Origin: Motacilla alba alba
Taxonomy: Eukaryota > Chordata > Aves > Passeriformes > Motacillidae
Direction: 5' to 3'
DNA: 64,000 nt
Assembly: GCF_015832195.1 (NCBI RefSeq)
Contig: NC_052017.1
Span: forward strand, 109,309,429 to 109,373,428
Of this stretch, positions 52,801-64,000 are shown piece by piece. The notes below the pieces were generated by a model that was not told the DNA's origin, searched no databases, and was given only the letters and a program-made list of their open reading frames with translations. How positions within the stretch are numbered: the stretch's first letter is position 1; each line of letters opens with the position of its first letter. Position numbers and translations under genes: made by a program.

Positions 52801-55800
52801 GTAATTGATGGTTACATTATGTTTTTAAATACAAATATGCTCTTCAGAAAAAAAAAAAAAAAAAAAGGAGAAAATCCGCTAAAGAAAAACTGCAACAAAA
52901 TGTTTTTAGAATTATTAACCCATAGTAAATGCCTTCATTATTTTACAACTCTTATACAGGGAGTAGATAGAGATCCAGTTCTCACTGATTTTTAAGAAAA
53001 TTACACAGCTAAATTACACCTTTGCAAATTTAGTCATCAAAACCCAATTCTGAATCAGCAGTGGTTGTTTTGAAATTTTCTGAGATTAATACATAAATAT
53101 TTGCCAAACATTCTGAGGGACCTATTTAGAAATCAAGTCTTAAAAGGAACAGGGAAGCTCTCCATGGCTCCCCAGCCAGGGCATGAGTCCTCACTCTGCC
53201 CCCACACCCTGCTTGGAGAGACCTCAGCCCTGCAAGTCACACCTGGTCTGCAAAGGCTTGAGACCATCCCTAGTCTGGACTGGGAGCTGTGGGACAGGAG
53301 GACACTGTCACATGGTGTAGCTAGCCATGACTCCAAGCAAGAGAGCCAGACACTGTCATATGTAGAGGCAGACACTGTCAGTATTTAGTAAAATGTCCTT
53401 TTTAATGATTTTTCATTCATTTTGGCTAAACTGTCATATTGCAGTGCCTATCAGCAAGTGTAAAATAGATAGGATCCCCTGCAGTGATTTACTGAAGGAA
53501 CCAGTAAAGGGCAAGTCTCAATGACCTTTGGAAAATCAGTCTACATTAGCTTAATGCAATCTCAAAGACACGGATTTGATGGCTGAATAAGGGACACTCA
53601 GCTGTAAAGCTGAAGCTTTTGCTCATTTAATTTGCTTATTTAAAGTTTTTGTCATGACATTACATTCCCCTACATTATCTAAAATGCAGTTCAGGAACTG
53701 AGGTATAGATTTGCAGTTTTTATCTTTCCCACACTCCTCAATATGAAACAGTCAGATTTTCCACCAAATCCAGAAAGGCAAAGGGGACAATCTATATGAA
53801 TACATCTGAATATTAGCAATCTTATCCTTCCTGCCCATGTGACTAGTTAAAAGGCTTTTGTGATATTTAGGCCTAACAAACACTTAATGGCTTTTACAGA
53901 TGGTATTAACTATATTTTCTCTCAGGGAATCAAGGGGGTTTATCTCCTAAGAAGAAACACTTAGACTCATACAGTATTAGTAAGAAAGCAGTATTAAAAT
54001 GAAATTCTCATTGCCTGAGGGTTCCCACTTGCCCATTTAAGAGACTTCACTTTAGTTAGTTTTCTCATACTATTTCTTTCAGATGTACTTCAGATTCAGA
54101 GTAGCTGTCTCCCTCACATAGCAGTACACCTTCACACTAAACCCAAAAAACTCAAAATTGTTCAACAGATTTCTGTGTGGTCTCCTTCATATGCTGGTGA
54201 AAAAATGATAAATCATATGAACAATCTGAAAAGTTGATTCTTATCTAAAAGACAATTGTGTCCACCTGTGCATGAAACCTACTGCCTTCTGATGAACCTT
54301 TGTGTCAAGGTGACTTTCACAACTTAAGATCATCACAAAATCATGATTTTGCACCAAGTGTGTAGATTTAGAACATAAACAGTATCTAGAAAATATCTTC
54401 TACTCATAACTTTGCACATATTTGTGTACACTAAGACAGAAAATGCAATGCTGTCAAAAAGGTGAACCTTTAACATGCAATAGGGTTTTTTTTAAAAGAA
54501 TGGAAAGCCTACTTACCCAAAGGCAGATTATTTAAATGAAAGAAACAAACACTGTGGGAATGAGTCCAAAGAGATATGAACACACAGAGGGATATGCAGT
54601 GATGTAAAATATGTGTGCCAGTGCAAAAATCTCTCCCCTCAAGGAATATCTTCCAGCACATACTCTTTGAACCTGTTCTTGACTGATTATCATAGGCTGG
54701 GCAGTTGAAAAACAAGTTTAAAACATTTGCAGCTAAGCATTCATATTTTTAAAAAGGTCAGCAGAAAATCTCTTGGCAATCTATGTCCAATAGTTGTCTA
54801 TTCAGATAGCATGATTACTTTTCATTGTCAAATCAGCTCTTTTCCTGAGGATGTAGCCAAACTTGTTAAGTTTAGCTGAGCAACCTGTGCACTATTTATT
54901 ATTCTTTAATCTCTATTAAAACAGTATATTCCTTTCTCCTCCAAACCCAGGAAGTATCTTGTGCATAACTGAGAGGTGCCTACAGCTCAGAGGATTCTTG
55001 ACATGTCCTGCCAAGAGAAACATGGAATCAATCATTTAATCAGCTAAAATTCCTGTTCTTACCCTGCTCCTCCCAAGCTTTCTCAGACCCAGAAGCTGAG
55101 GAGAACCAGCCCTCCTGTACAACCTTCAGCTCTCCCTGCACACCCTTCCGCTCTCCCTGTGTGTTCCTGGTTACAGTCTCTCTGGAAACAGAGCAGTGAG
55201 AGCCCACACAGCAGGGAACAGCTTCATTCAACTGTGCAGCTAAGCACACAGGTGCCTCTACCTCAGTGTAAAGTCCATAGCAAGTGGCAAACTCAATGGA
55301 GAAGGATAAAGTTTGAGCCCACTTCCACATGTGTTTGAATTAGTCCTGAAATGGAACAAGGGTCAGAGTGTCAGCAGCTCTCGTTTGAGAGGTAATAAGG
55401 AAAGGCTGTGTGTTTGAGGCATTTTTCTGCACTCAGCTGATCCTGAGGGGACTCCAGCCCAAGGCAGATCCTGCAGCAAACTGAAAATTTGGAATCAGAG
55501 TAACCGGTGGAAACATCCAATATTATCTCTGCTGCTAAAATCCGCTCCACGCTGCGGGATTCATCAGTACTTTTCAACTCATTTAAAACTCATTTTGGCT
55601 AAAGAGTTGAATGTGCAACCCCTAAGGCTAATAAAGACCTAGAACCAGGGCTCAAGCTTAAACTACTTCTTTTAAAGAAAGGCTTTAAAAGGGTTCATTG
55701 ATGGCCATATTTATAGCAAAGAACAAAGGAACTCGCTGGCTTTTTGTGTATCTGCCAAAGCTTGCCTGCACAAGATCCATATAGCTATAAGGAGAAACCT

Positions 55801-58417
55801 GAAAGCAAGGCCTCAGCCCAACCCTGGAAACATTAGCAACTCACAGCTTTCCTATGGCTTTTTATGTAATCATGTCATGCAGTCAGTGAGCTCTTACCAG
55901 AGAGGAAGCTTCTAGCCTATCCTTCCTGCACAAATGTGTCACCAACAGTGCCTGTCACACTTCAGGCTGAGCTGCAGCTGGCAGAAAAAAAGGCTCCTAC
56001 TTCAGATACCTTTGGCCAATCCATATGTTCTACTCATCCTTATATTTGGCATGTTTAGGGAATCTAACTTAGAGTAGTAAAGACTATCTCACAAGATGTA
56101 GGTGGATCTTAAAATATCTTCCAGATTTCTGTCTTAGTGTAAATCTGTTCCCCTTTAATATCAAAGGAGTGGATTTTTTGAACGAAAAAAAATTATATTC
56201 AGTGCTGAATCAGCGTGAACATCCAGGGGAAAAGATGAAACAAATACAAACAATTTTCAGTGTTCCATGCTTTCCTTCCAAAAATTGGTCACCTTTCATT
56301 AAAGTGTAGTTCAGATTGAGGGTGGAATTTTTTCACTAATTCTACAACTTATTCCCAACAGAGCTTGTAGTTGCCAAAAATCCTCCATCATCTCTCTTCA
56401 CTCTCATGAAAGGAATATGACAGTAATGTCCTTCCTCCTCTTTACCCATTCACCAGAGTTCCAGGAACACATTACTTACAGCCATCAATAAATTCCAGCA
56501 TCACCGAAGTGGAAACTCAATTTAATAAACCACATGGTTTGGATTTTTCTGTTTTATTTTGGAGGGTGCAAGGTATGTTCTGGCATTCAGTCATACTGCT
56601 TCTTCAGTCATGATGCAACTCCAGCTTCTAAATAATACATATCCTACTGTGATGCAAAGCAACAGACATTCTTCATTGGTCGAGGTCCCTTCCTCTGACA
56701 GAGGACCCATCTTGTCTTGCCTCATTTCCACAGCTCCACTAGCCTTCTGATGTATCTAGAGAGATGGGACAGTAACCTCCCTGAGCTGTGCTATCTCTGC
56801 TAATAGCTCTAAACCTTCTGGTTTAATGATGCTCTGAGTCACTGGAAAAAACTGTCACTCTTGTTGTATGGATGAGTACATTTCACAAAGACAGTAATAT
56901 TCCTCCAAATGCTCCCAATTAAAAAGGCTTCCTTTAGTACTACTACTTCGAACAATAAAACTACTGAATCAGACCTTCAGCTTTAATGCATAGGCAAAAA
57001 ACTCTCTACTCCACATGCAGAGGGTGGGTGGAAGAGGTGACAGCATCTCTTTTGGAACACAGACAATATAATGAGGCATGCCACTTATGCCATGTTACTG
57101 ACTTGCTGGTATTCCAAAACAGATTTTGTTATACTGAAATGACACAGGTGTTTACCACAAACATTTATGTGGTTTCTTCACCATTTGAAGATGAAAATGG
57201 ATAGTGAGTGGATATCAATAGGTTTCCTTTATTTACACTGCACTTTGGACTGATATATTGTGCTAATAATTAAAAATACGGTTAAGATCGTATTTTTCGT
57301 GCTCACAGGGATGCACTGACAACTATCAACTGTCACAGAAATCAGAACTGTAAACAGAAAATAATTCCTCTTTTAAAAAAAGTTTAGGACTTCATTTGCT
57401 ATAACACTGAGAGTATGATGCAAGACATCCAAATTTGCCTCACTGGTGTTTTGCTTTTACATGCTGGCAAGTAATACTCTTTTAAACAGCTTCTTCAGGA
57501 AGTAACTAGAATAGAACTAGCAGAATTTCACCAAGAGCAGTGGTTTAAAAGGCTCCAGTGGCAGAAGAGCTCTCCCTCTCCTGCCACCTCTCTGCAGGAT
57601 TCAGAGGTCTGACTACCACTTATGCCTCTGCCCAGGGCATCATTGCTGACTCTCTTCCTGTCCAAAAGACAACTCTTTGGAAAACTGCTTTTCCTTGTTG
57701 CTAAAGCTGACTTTCTCATCTCATACTCAGAAGCCAAGCCAGAAACAAGCACCAAGAGGTTACCTTTCCATTTGGTCTACTCTGGTCCATTCTCCTCAAA
57801 GGACAAGCCTTTAAAACACTCCACCCTTTCCTTTACTACCATTCTCCTTTCCCATGACATATTTTCAGCTGGCAAATAAGCAAAGATGAAGTATTGAGGA
57901 GAAGTATTTCAGATTTCCTTAGACTGAGATTTAAGGATTATTACAAAAACTATGTCTCTCCTCCTCCACACCTTACAGACAAGAAAAGCCTCAGCATTCT
58001 TCCCCAATAACTACATGAACTTTTGAAAAAAAGTGTTCCTTATCACCTGACACCAGTGCACAAAGCTTTTTACTCCAGAATTCATTTCCTTCTCAAACTG
58101 TCTTGATGTTTAAATGATAGCTGGGGAAAAAAAGCCTTTTAACAACAAAGGCAGACAAATGAAAGGTGGTAGGAGGAAGGAAACACCTCCTGATCATATT
58201 CCAGTAACAAGAATATCCAGCTTTAAATTATTCAACCCACTCTTCAATTTTGGGACCTTTCATGATGCTGCTACCTTATTGGCTGCCCAGACAGGCACGG
58301 CAGGGAAAAAATTTTCCACCTCAAATGATCCAGAATTCTCCTTTCTTTTCTGACAGAGGTCTTATAAGCTAGAGTGTATGTGTTCTGCCTTTGATTAGTG
58401 CAATCAGAGAAATAAAG
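49846..58417. other. Intronic sequence, no gene seen
   Basis: Unique AT-rich sequence with an interrupted trinucleotide patch (about 50634-50690), a 15-T run (52123-52137) and a 19-A run (52848-52866). GC-richer patches at about 53150-53390 and 55060-55340 have open frames without recognisable similarity. Confidence 0.55.
50634..50690 (+). repeat. Degenerate (GAT)n / (AAC)n patch
   Basis: GATGATGATGAT followed by AACAACAGTAGCAACAGTAATAAC-like triplets (imperfect). Confidence 0.8.
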
Positions 58418-58606
58418 GGTGGTTTGAGTTGGAACAGACATTGGGACCAGTCTCATTTTTCAACGCCCTGCATGAGCATGAACACCTTCAACTAGACAAG
58501 ATTTCTCAAAGCTCCATCCAGCGTGGCCCTGACCATTTCCAGGGATGGGGCATTCACAAGTTCTCTGGACAATCTATTCCAGTGCTTCACTGCCTTCCCC
58601 ATAAAG

Positions 58607-58637
<31 letters not shown>

Positions 58638-58958
58638 TCCTCATGTCCAATTTAAAACCTCCAGTTTAAAACTATTATCCCTTGTCCTGTCACTGTAGGC
58701 CTCAGAGAAAAGTCTCTCTTTCTCTTTCCTATATGCCATCCTTAAATATTGAAAGGCTCCATTAAGATCTTTCCAGAGGCTTTTCTTCTCCAGGATGAAT
58801 AACCCCAGCTCTTGCTCAGCTTGTCCTCACAGAAGAGTTGTTCTATCCCTCTGACAATTCTTGTGGCCTTCCTTTGGAGCAAATCTAACAAGTACTCATT
58901 TTTCTTGTACTGAGGATCCCGGAGCTGCACACAGCACTTCAGGTGGATTGTCACACAA
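58418..58958 (-). mobile_element. CR1 LINE tail with an internal poly(A) expansion
   Basis: The plus strand reads GGTTTGAGTTGGAACAG, CCATTTCCAGGGATGGGGC, TTCTCTGGACAATCTATTCC and CTTGTCCTGTCACT, the reverse complement of the CR1 3' end. On the minus strand, RT C-terminal remnants QRKATRIVRGIEQL and YEDxL-like blocks follow. It is diverged and about 540 bp long. A run of 27 A (58607-58633) interrupts it where CR1 normally has AAAGAATTTC, probably slippage expansion. It points away from the next CR1 at 59431. Confidence 0.9.
58607..58633 (+). repeat. 27-A run inside CR1
   Basis: Uninterrupted A-run replacing the normal AAAGAATTTC region of the CR1 reverse complement. Confidence 0.9.
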
Positions 58959-59430
58959 GTCTTCTCCACTCAGTCTCTGACCTGCCCTACAAAGCACCAC
59001 TGCAAATAGCTCTGCGAGGAAGCCCCCAAGATTCCCCTGTCCTGTAACAGAACACTTTGAAGGATGGACAGAGCTTCACTATGGATTAATATTTATTTTT
59101 GCATGAATATATGTATATACACACACATATATATGTGGAACCTACTTGTACAAGAGACAGCCATACAAATTTATTTTTGTTGTTGCATCCCTGGAGAAAG
59201 AATGTACTGTTGAACTGTTTTAGCCAGTGCTGTCCATCAGATATAACCTGTAACATTCTGATAGGAGCTACAGATACTGACATCTGCTGTTTCTCACTGC
59301 TGCCTCTGCTAAAGAGATAAAAACAAGCTGGTATAGGTGGCACACACTGTGATACATTTGAAATACATTCAAACAAAACCTTTTCCATGCACACCAAAAC
59401 AAGAAAGCAAAACATGCCATCACAGGAAAG
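58959..59430. other. Spacer between two divergent CR1 copies
   Basis: Unique sequence with a TATATACACACA-type patch at about 59109-59135. No gene seen. Confidence 0.6.
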
Positions 59431-60410
59431 TGTTCTTCAAGTACATAAACAACAAGCAGAAACAGAAGGAAAATACTGGCCCTCTGTTAAACAGGAAAGG
59501 TGAATTAGTCACCAATGATGCTGCAACACTGAGGTTCTCAAGACTTTCCTCACCTCTCTCTTTACCTGCACTGTTGGGCCTGGCCTTGGGAAAAAAAATC
59601 CAGGTTGATACAAAGACAGTCCCATTGACCTAGAGCAAGATTTGGTGTGGGAACTATTACAGGAAATACTACTAAGTATCCACCCAAAGGCGTTGTTGGG
59701 AGACCTGGCTGACATTATTTGAGGCCACTCTCCATAATCTTTGAGAAGCCTTGGAGATCCAGGGATGTCCCAGGAGACTGGCAGAAGACTAATTCTACTC
59801 CCACCTACAAGAAGGTCTTACAGGAGGATTCAGGAAGGTATAGGGTCATCAGTTTTACTTCAGCCCCTGGGAATGTCATGGAACAAATCCTCCTAGGGTC
59901 TATTTTAAGTCAGATGAAGCACGATGATTGGGAAAAACCAGTACAGATTCACCAAGGACACATCGTACTCAACAAATTTGATCACCTTCTACAACAACGT
60001 AACCTGTTCACTTGATGTGGGGTGAGGTGGGCATTGTCTACCTGGATTTCTCCTAGGCTTTTGACATGTTTACCCACAGCTTCCTTCTGGACAGAGTGAT
60101 GTGGTACGATCACAGACATGTGGTCCGTGTGGGGGGTGGGGGTCTGGCTGACAGGTGCTCCTGGAGGGTGGTGGTGAACTCTTGCAGTTCCTTTGGAGGG
60201 ATCCCCGGGGAGTCACTGTGGTGAACAGCTCCTTTTCAAACTGGTGCCTACCAGAAGTGGGGTCCCACAGGGATCTGTGTGGGGCCCAATGCTGTTTAAT
60301 ATCATCACAAATTATTTGGAAGACAGGATCAAGTGTACACTGACAAAGTTTGCCAATACCAAACTGAGTAGGAAAGTGGGCATTTCAGAAGGCAGAGCCA
60401 GATTGCAGTT
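59431..60410 (+). mobile_element. CR1 LINE, left part: ORF2 central region, decayed
   Basis: Frames give FFKYINNKQKQKENTGPLL and GELVTND, a connecting region, then RDVPGDWQKTNSTPTYKK and SGRYRVISFTSAPGNVMEQI, a mutated YLDFS block near 60040, the VPQGSVWGPMLFNI block (about 60260-60305) and LEDRIKCTLTKFA. At 60349-60357 the catalytic FADD motif reads FAN, so the reverse transcriptase would be inactive even without its stops and frameshifts. CR1 similarity stops near 60410 and resumes at about 61262. Antisense to NOL4. Confidence 0.9.
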
Positions 60411-61261
60411 CAACCTCAGCAACTCCTTACACAGCCTTTCTAATCCTCTACTCTCTGGATTTTTCCTCAGAACTGATTTCTATTTACATCTGTGTGTACA
60501 GACAGGAAGAAACAAATGGAAAGGCATCCACCACATACTGATATAGGAAAGTAGAAGGAAAGTAGAATAAGTAACATTTTCCTGCCTGAAGAATGCTGAA
60601 GTGAGACAGTTTTCACTCTGAGCAGGAATAATGGAGGAGTCCAGAGAGTGGTTTCTCCTCATTTTTTTCACTGAGGTTCAAAGTGTAGCTAATTCCAGTA
60701 TTCCCAAGAGGCAGTCAGACAGTATGGGAGACTAGAATTCTTCCTGACCCATAAGACAGAAATATCTTTAAAGAAATTCCTTATTATTAAGAGAAATTCA
60801 TTCAGCAAGGTAGAAAGAGTTCAACTAGTTATTTCTCTTCTATCTGCCTACACATCAAAAGAACCACAGACTCTGGTATGCTAGCATCTACTCTCCCCTC
60901 GTTTGTGTGCACTGGATGATCAGTTAGCCTGGGATCTTTCTGGCCAGTCTGCTCATGCCCAGGCATTAGCCAGGTCACAAGTAGCAAAGGGTCCTACAAG
61001 ACATTTCAGATAAAAAGCAAGGGACTGCTGTTCCATTACAATATGCTCAACTGGGACATGCCAGACTTGGGACATGCCTGCTGTCCTTCCCAAAACCATA
61101 TTGCAGAATTCTTTTCTATTCACAGAGGCTCGCATCAAGCATCTACAATAAACAGCAGATGCACTAGATGAACACAAAGCTAGCCTAAAGAAAAAACAAA
61201 AAGCCATGAACTGAGCAGAACTCCCACAAAGACTATTGACTGGCATCTGGGATGAGGCAAT
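60411..61261. other. Unassigned 850-bp segment splitting a CR1
   Basis: The flanks are consecutive parts of CR1 ORF2, but this block matches no CR1 region I know on either strand. It has ordinary AT-rich composition. I could not find clear TG...CA ends with a flanking duplication, so it could be an old insertion with eroded ends, or the two CR1 parts may be separate insertions on either side of original intron. A 192-codon minus-strand open stretch (60953-61531) spans its right part and runs into CR1; its composition is not gene-like. Confidence 0.5.
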
Positions 61262-62024
61262 CCTGGTTGTGTGTACAGACTGGAGAATGAGAGGCTGGAA
61301 AGCAGTGCCACAGAAAGGGACTTGGGGGTCCTGGTCACTGGCAATTTGAACACAAGCCAGCAGTGCCCTGGCAGCCAGGAGGGCCAAGCATGTCCTGCAG
61401 TGCATCAGGCACAGCATTGGGCAAGGGAGGTGATTGTTTCGCTCTGCTCTGCACTGGGCTGGCCTCACCTTTAATAGTGTGTGTAGTTTTGGGCACCACA
61501 ATATAAAAAAGACTAAACTATTGAAGCACATTCAAAGGAGAGCCACGAGGATGGTGAAGGGCCTTGAGGGGAAGCCTTATGAGGAGTGGCTGAGGTCACT
61601 TGGTTTGTTCAGCCTGGAGAAGAGGAGACAGAGAGGAAACCTCATTGCAGTCTGCAACTTCCTTGTGAGGAAAAGCAGTGAGAAAGGTACTGATCTCTCT
61701 TGTGCCCAGTGACAGAACTCAAGGCATGAAGCTCAGTCAGATTGGTTTAGTTTGCATATCAGGAAAAGGTTCTTCACCCAGAGGGTGGTTGGGCACTGGA
61801 ACAGGCTGCCCAGGGAAGTGGTCACAGCACCAAGCCTGACAGAGTTCAAGAGGCATTTAGACAATGTTTTCAGGCATATGATGTGGCCCTTGAGGTGTCC
61901 TGTGCAGGGCCAGGAGTTGGACTTTATGATCCTGATGGGTCCCGTCCAACTCAGCCTATTCTACAATTCTATGATTCTACAATTCTACAATTCTGTAAGT
62001 CCATGATTCTATGATTCTATGAAC
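61262..62024 (+). mobile_element. CR1 LINE, right part: ORF2 C-terminus and 3' end
   Basis: The frames read VYRLENERLESSATERDLGV, then SREVIV-like, HIQRRATRMVKGLEGKPYEE and LGLFSLEKRRQRGNLIAV, then FFTQRVVGHWNRLPREVV and SLTEFKRHLD. The short 3' UTR follows (GGGCCAGGAGTTGGACTTTATGATC) and then the terminal repeat. This region is less decayed than the other long CR1, with only a few frameshifts. It probably belongs to the same insertion as 59431-60410, though a separate copy cannot be excluded. Confidence 0.93.
61957..62024 (+). repeat. CR1 3' terminal microsatellite (ATTCTATG-type)
   Basis: About seven imperfect repeats of ATTCTATG and ATTCTACA. CR1 ends in such 8-bp repeats instead of poly(A). 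This array is longer than at the other CR1 copies here. Confidence 0.88.
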
Positions 62025-64000
62025 TAGACTACTCTAAACCAGGCATTACAGTGGAACTGGTTCTAAGAAACAGAAAGGACAAATAGGCTACCACTACCCA
62101 CCCAAGTAAATCATCCATGCAGTAGAAGTTCTTCTCAAAAAACCCTGTTCTTCTGTGTGGCCATGATAGCATCAGAGCTGCCTGTAAAAGGCTAGAAGTG
62201 TACACAGTTTTCTTGGTGGTGAAAAATTGTTTCTCAGAAAAATAATAGTTTTACCATGTCTACCCTTTCCTTTGAAAAGCTGCATTTAAGAAAGCTTCTA
62301 TTGAAATCAACATTTTTACAATGCCAACTGAGATAATTAAGTTCAAGGATCACCATGGAACACTCTTTCTTAAATTAGTATGAGAAACTTGGCCAGGCTG
62401 CTGTTTCACTCTTCGAAATCTACCTGTGCCATTTGCCTTTCAATGCTGCTACCACCATTTCTTCAATGTCTAGAGCAAGCAATCATTTTAGGCCCCATTT
62501 TTTCCAGCGGGTGAATGTAAGCACATGGATGGTTCAGAGAAGAGAAAAATATTTGCCCCTGCTAAGAAGCTTTACAATATCCATACCTTTAATTAAAGTA
62601 ACACATATTTGCAGAAGATATAATAATATGCACAACTACAAGTCTATGACTGCAGTCTTACAGGAATAATCAGGGATTATAGCCTGCTCCAGGAATCTAA
62701 TATAAACAGTTCCTAGAGAGCATGTGTAAGTAGTACAGAACTGCAGAAATGTAGCAGAAAGAAGAAATTAAGATATAGGAACAGACAGAAATATTCAGAA
62801 ACTTGCTGAATTAAAACTTATCATTACTGCATAAATTGCACTGATGGTTTCGTTAAAGAGACAGCAGCAATTTCAGTGCCCGTATTAACTAATTCTGAAT
62901 TCATTCAGCTATAGAGTACCTATTATGAAAACATCCAGGGTGAAACTTTGTGTCCACTGGAGCGAATAGAAATTCTCATTATTTATTTCAGTAGGATTCT
63001 CATTGCATTCATGTATTTTGGAGATGCTCACACTGGATAAAATATCTAAAAACCAAGTCACTAAAAGTCAAAGTTCTTTTAAACTTCTGATACAAATACA
63101 ATCCTTGGACAGTTACCTCGGAGGGATATCTTTTAAAAGATGGAGGGATATATTTTTAAAATCTTTTACCAATTGCTTTTTAAACAGACAGAAATCCTAG
63201 AAGATATATGCAGACCTGTAAACTATTCAAAGACTATTACTAAGAATTACAGCTTCTTTATACACATGCAAGGAGACTTTTTTAAAACTGATTCGAAAGC
63301 ACTGGTTGCTTCCATTTACTTTCTAGCTCTCTAGACCACACTGCTGCTCTCACTATTTGTACCACCTCCTTTTGAAGAAGGCTTATTTCTTCCACTCCAA
63401 GTAATTCACATTAAGAGCTCCCACATCATGTAGTTCTGTCTTTCCATTCTCCCTTTGACAGCTTGCAGCATCAGCTCCCTTCAGAATAACCATTCACGAG
63501 ACACTTAAATAGTGTGACATAACAAACTAACTGTATGTCTTTGCCAGTTAAGTCATTAAAATTTTATTATACTTCATTTTTTGGTTCTTGGAACAGTAAA
63601 TTTGTGTAACTGAAATGTCATCTCTATATTGTTTTTGCAGAGCAAAGAAAATATTCCCAGTTTGCATCTCCTAATTTCTTTTCCTATCAAACCAGTAAAT
63701 GGAATTATCACTCTTAAGATTTGTCTGTTGATATCATGGTTTTATTATAGTTTTTCAAAGCAAAAAATCAAATTTTCTAATCAATTATTGCCCCAAAGTA
63801 TCTATTACTATTGCCTTATTTAAAATCTCCCAGTGACTCACATGCTTTTTTTTTTTTTTCTGGTTTTGCATCTCCTTGGCATTGTCTACGCTTAGGTGAA
63901 ATTTTTATTTCAGAGTACAAAAAGCTAAGCATAGAGGATTGAACTCCACCTTCCAGTCAGAAGGAATTACTAATTTCACAAAAGTTTAACAGTTTAGCAG
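62025..64000. other. Intronic sequence, no gene seen
   Basis: Unique AT-rich sequence ending beyond a 14-T run at 63846-63859. Short open frames are unrecognised. Confidence 0.6.

Noticed and set aside
60953..61531. 192-codon minus-strand open stretch as a gene
   Set aside because: Part is antisense to CR1, the rest has no recognisable domain, and there is no splice or promoter support.
15308..64000. The preceding NOL4 exon
   Set aside because: No minus-strand stretch with the expected Ser/Asp-rich peptide and a phase-1 donor was recognised.
1..64000. CRISPR arrays, operons, phage or other prokaryotic systems
   Set aside because: There are no regularly spaced repeats or dense long open frames; the content is vertebrate.

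Overview
This window looks like a piece of a large intron-rich gene from a bird, probably a songbird. It has AT-rich non-coding sequence, several CR1 LINE copies (two ending in the ATTCTATG-type 3' repeat typical of birds), and three solo LTRs resembling avian ERVL and ERVK families. There are no bacterial-type operons, no CRISPR array, and no rRNA or tRNA gene that I can see.

Only one stretch reads convincingly as a host coding exon: 15024-15307 on the minus strand. It has good splice sites at both ends and encodes a segment I recognise as NOL4 (nucleolar protein 4). On that reading, 1-15023 is the downstream intron and 15308-64000 is the upstream intron of NOL4. I searched by eye for the neighbouring NOL4 exons and did not find them.

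Layout: an ERVK-like solo LTR (1633-2253, minus, 6-bp target duplication); a long unique intronic stretch; an ERVL-like solo LTR (13948-14562, plus, 5-bp target duplication) about 460 bp downstream of the exon; the exon; an AT-rich intron with a short CR1 3' end (19854-20060) and an old CR1-like relic (about 22425-22690); another long unique stretch with an RFX-type X-box match at 35141-35154; two antisense CR1 tails (39991-40201 and 41604-41898); a decayed CR1 with endonuclease and reverse transcriptase remnants (47141-49845) split by a nested ERVK-like solo LTR (48423-48773, 6-bp target duplication); an antisense CR1 tail carrying a 27-A run (58418-58958); and a second long CR1 (59431-62024) interrupted by about 850 bp of unassigned sequence.

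All the mobile elements appear dead: stops, frameshifts, deletions and a lost reverse transcriptase catalytic motif are visible. I found no undescribed multi-gene system. The best leads are how the LTRs lie relative to the NOL4 exon, the nested insertion that orders two transposition events, and a few unassigned GC-richer islands. Family assignments rest on recollection of avian repeat consensus sequences and were not checked by a database search.
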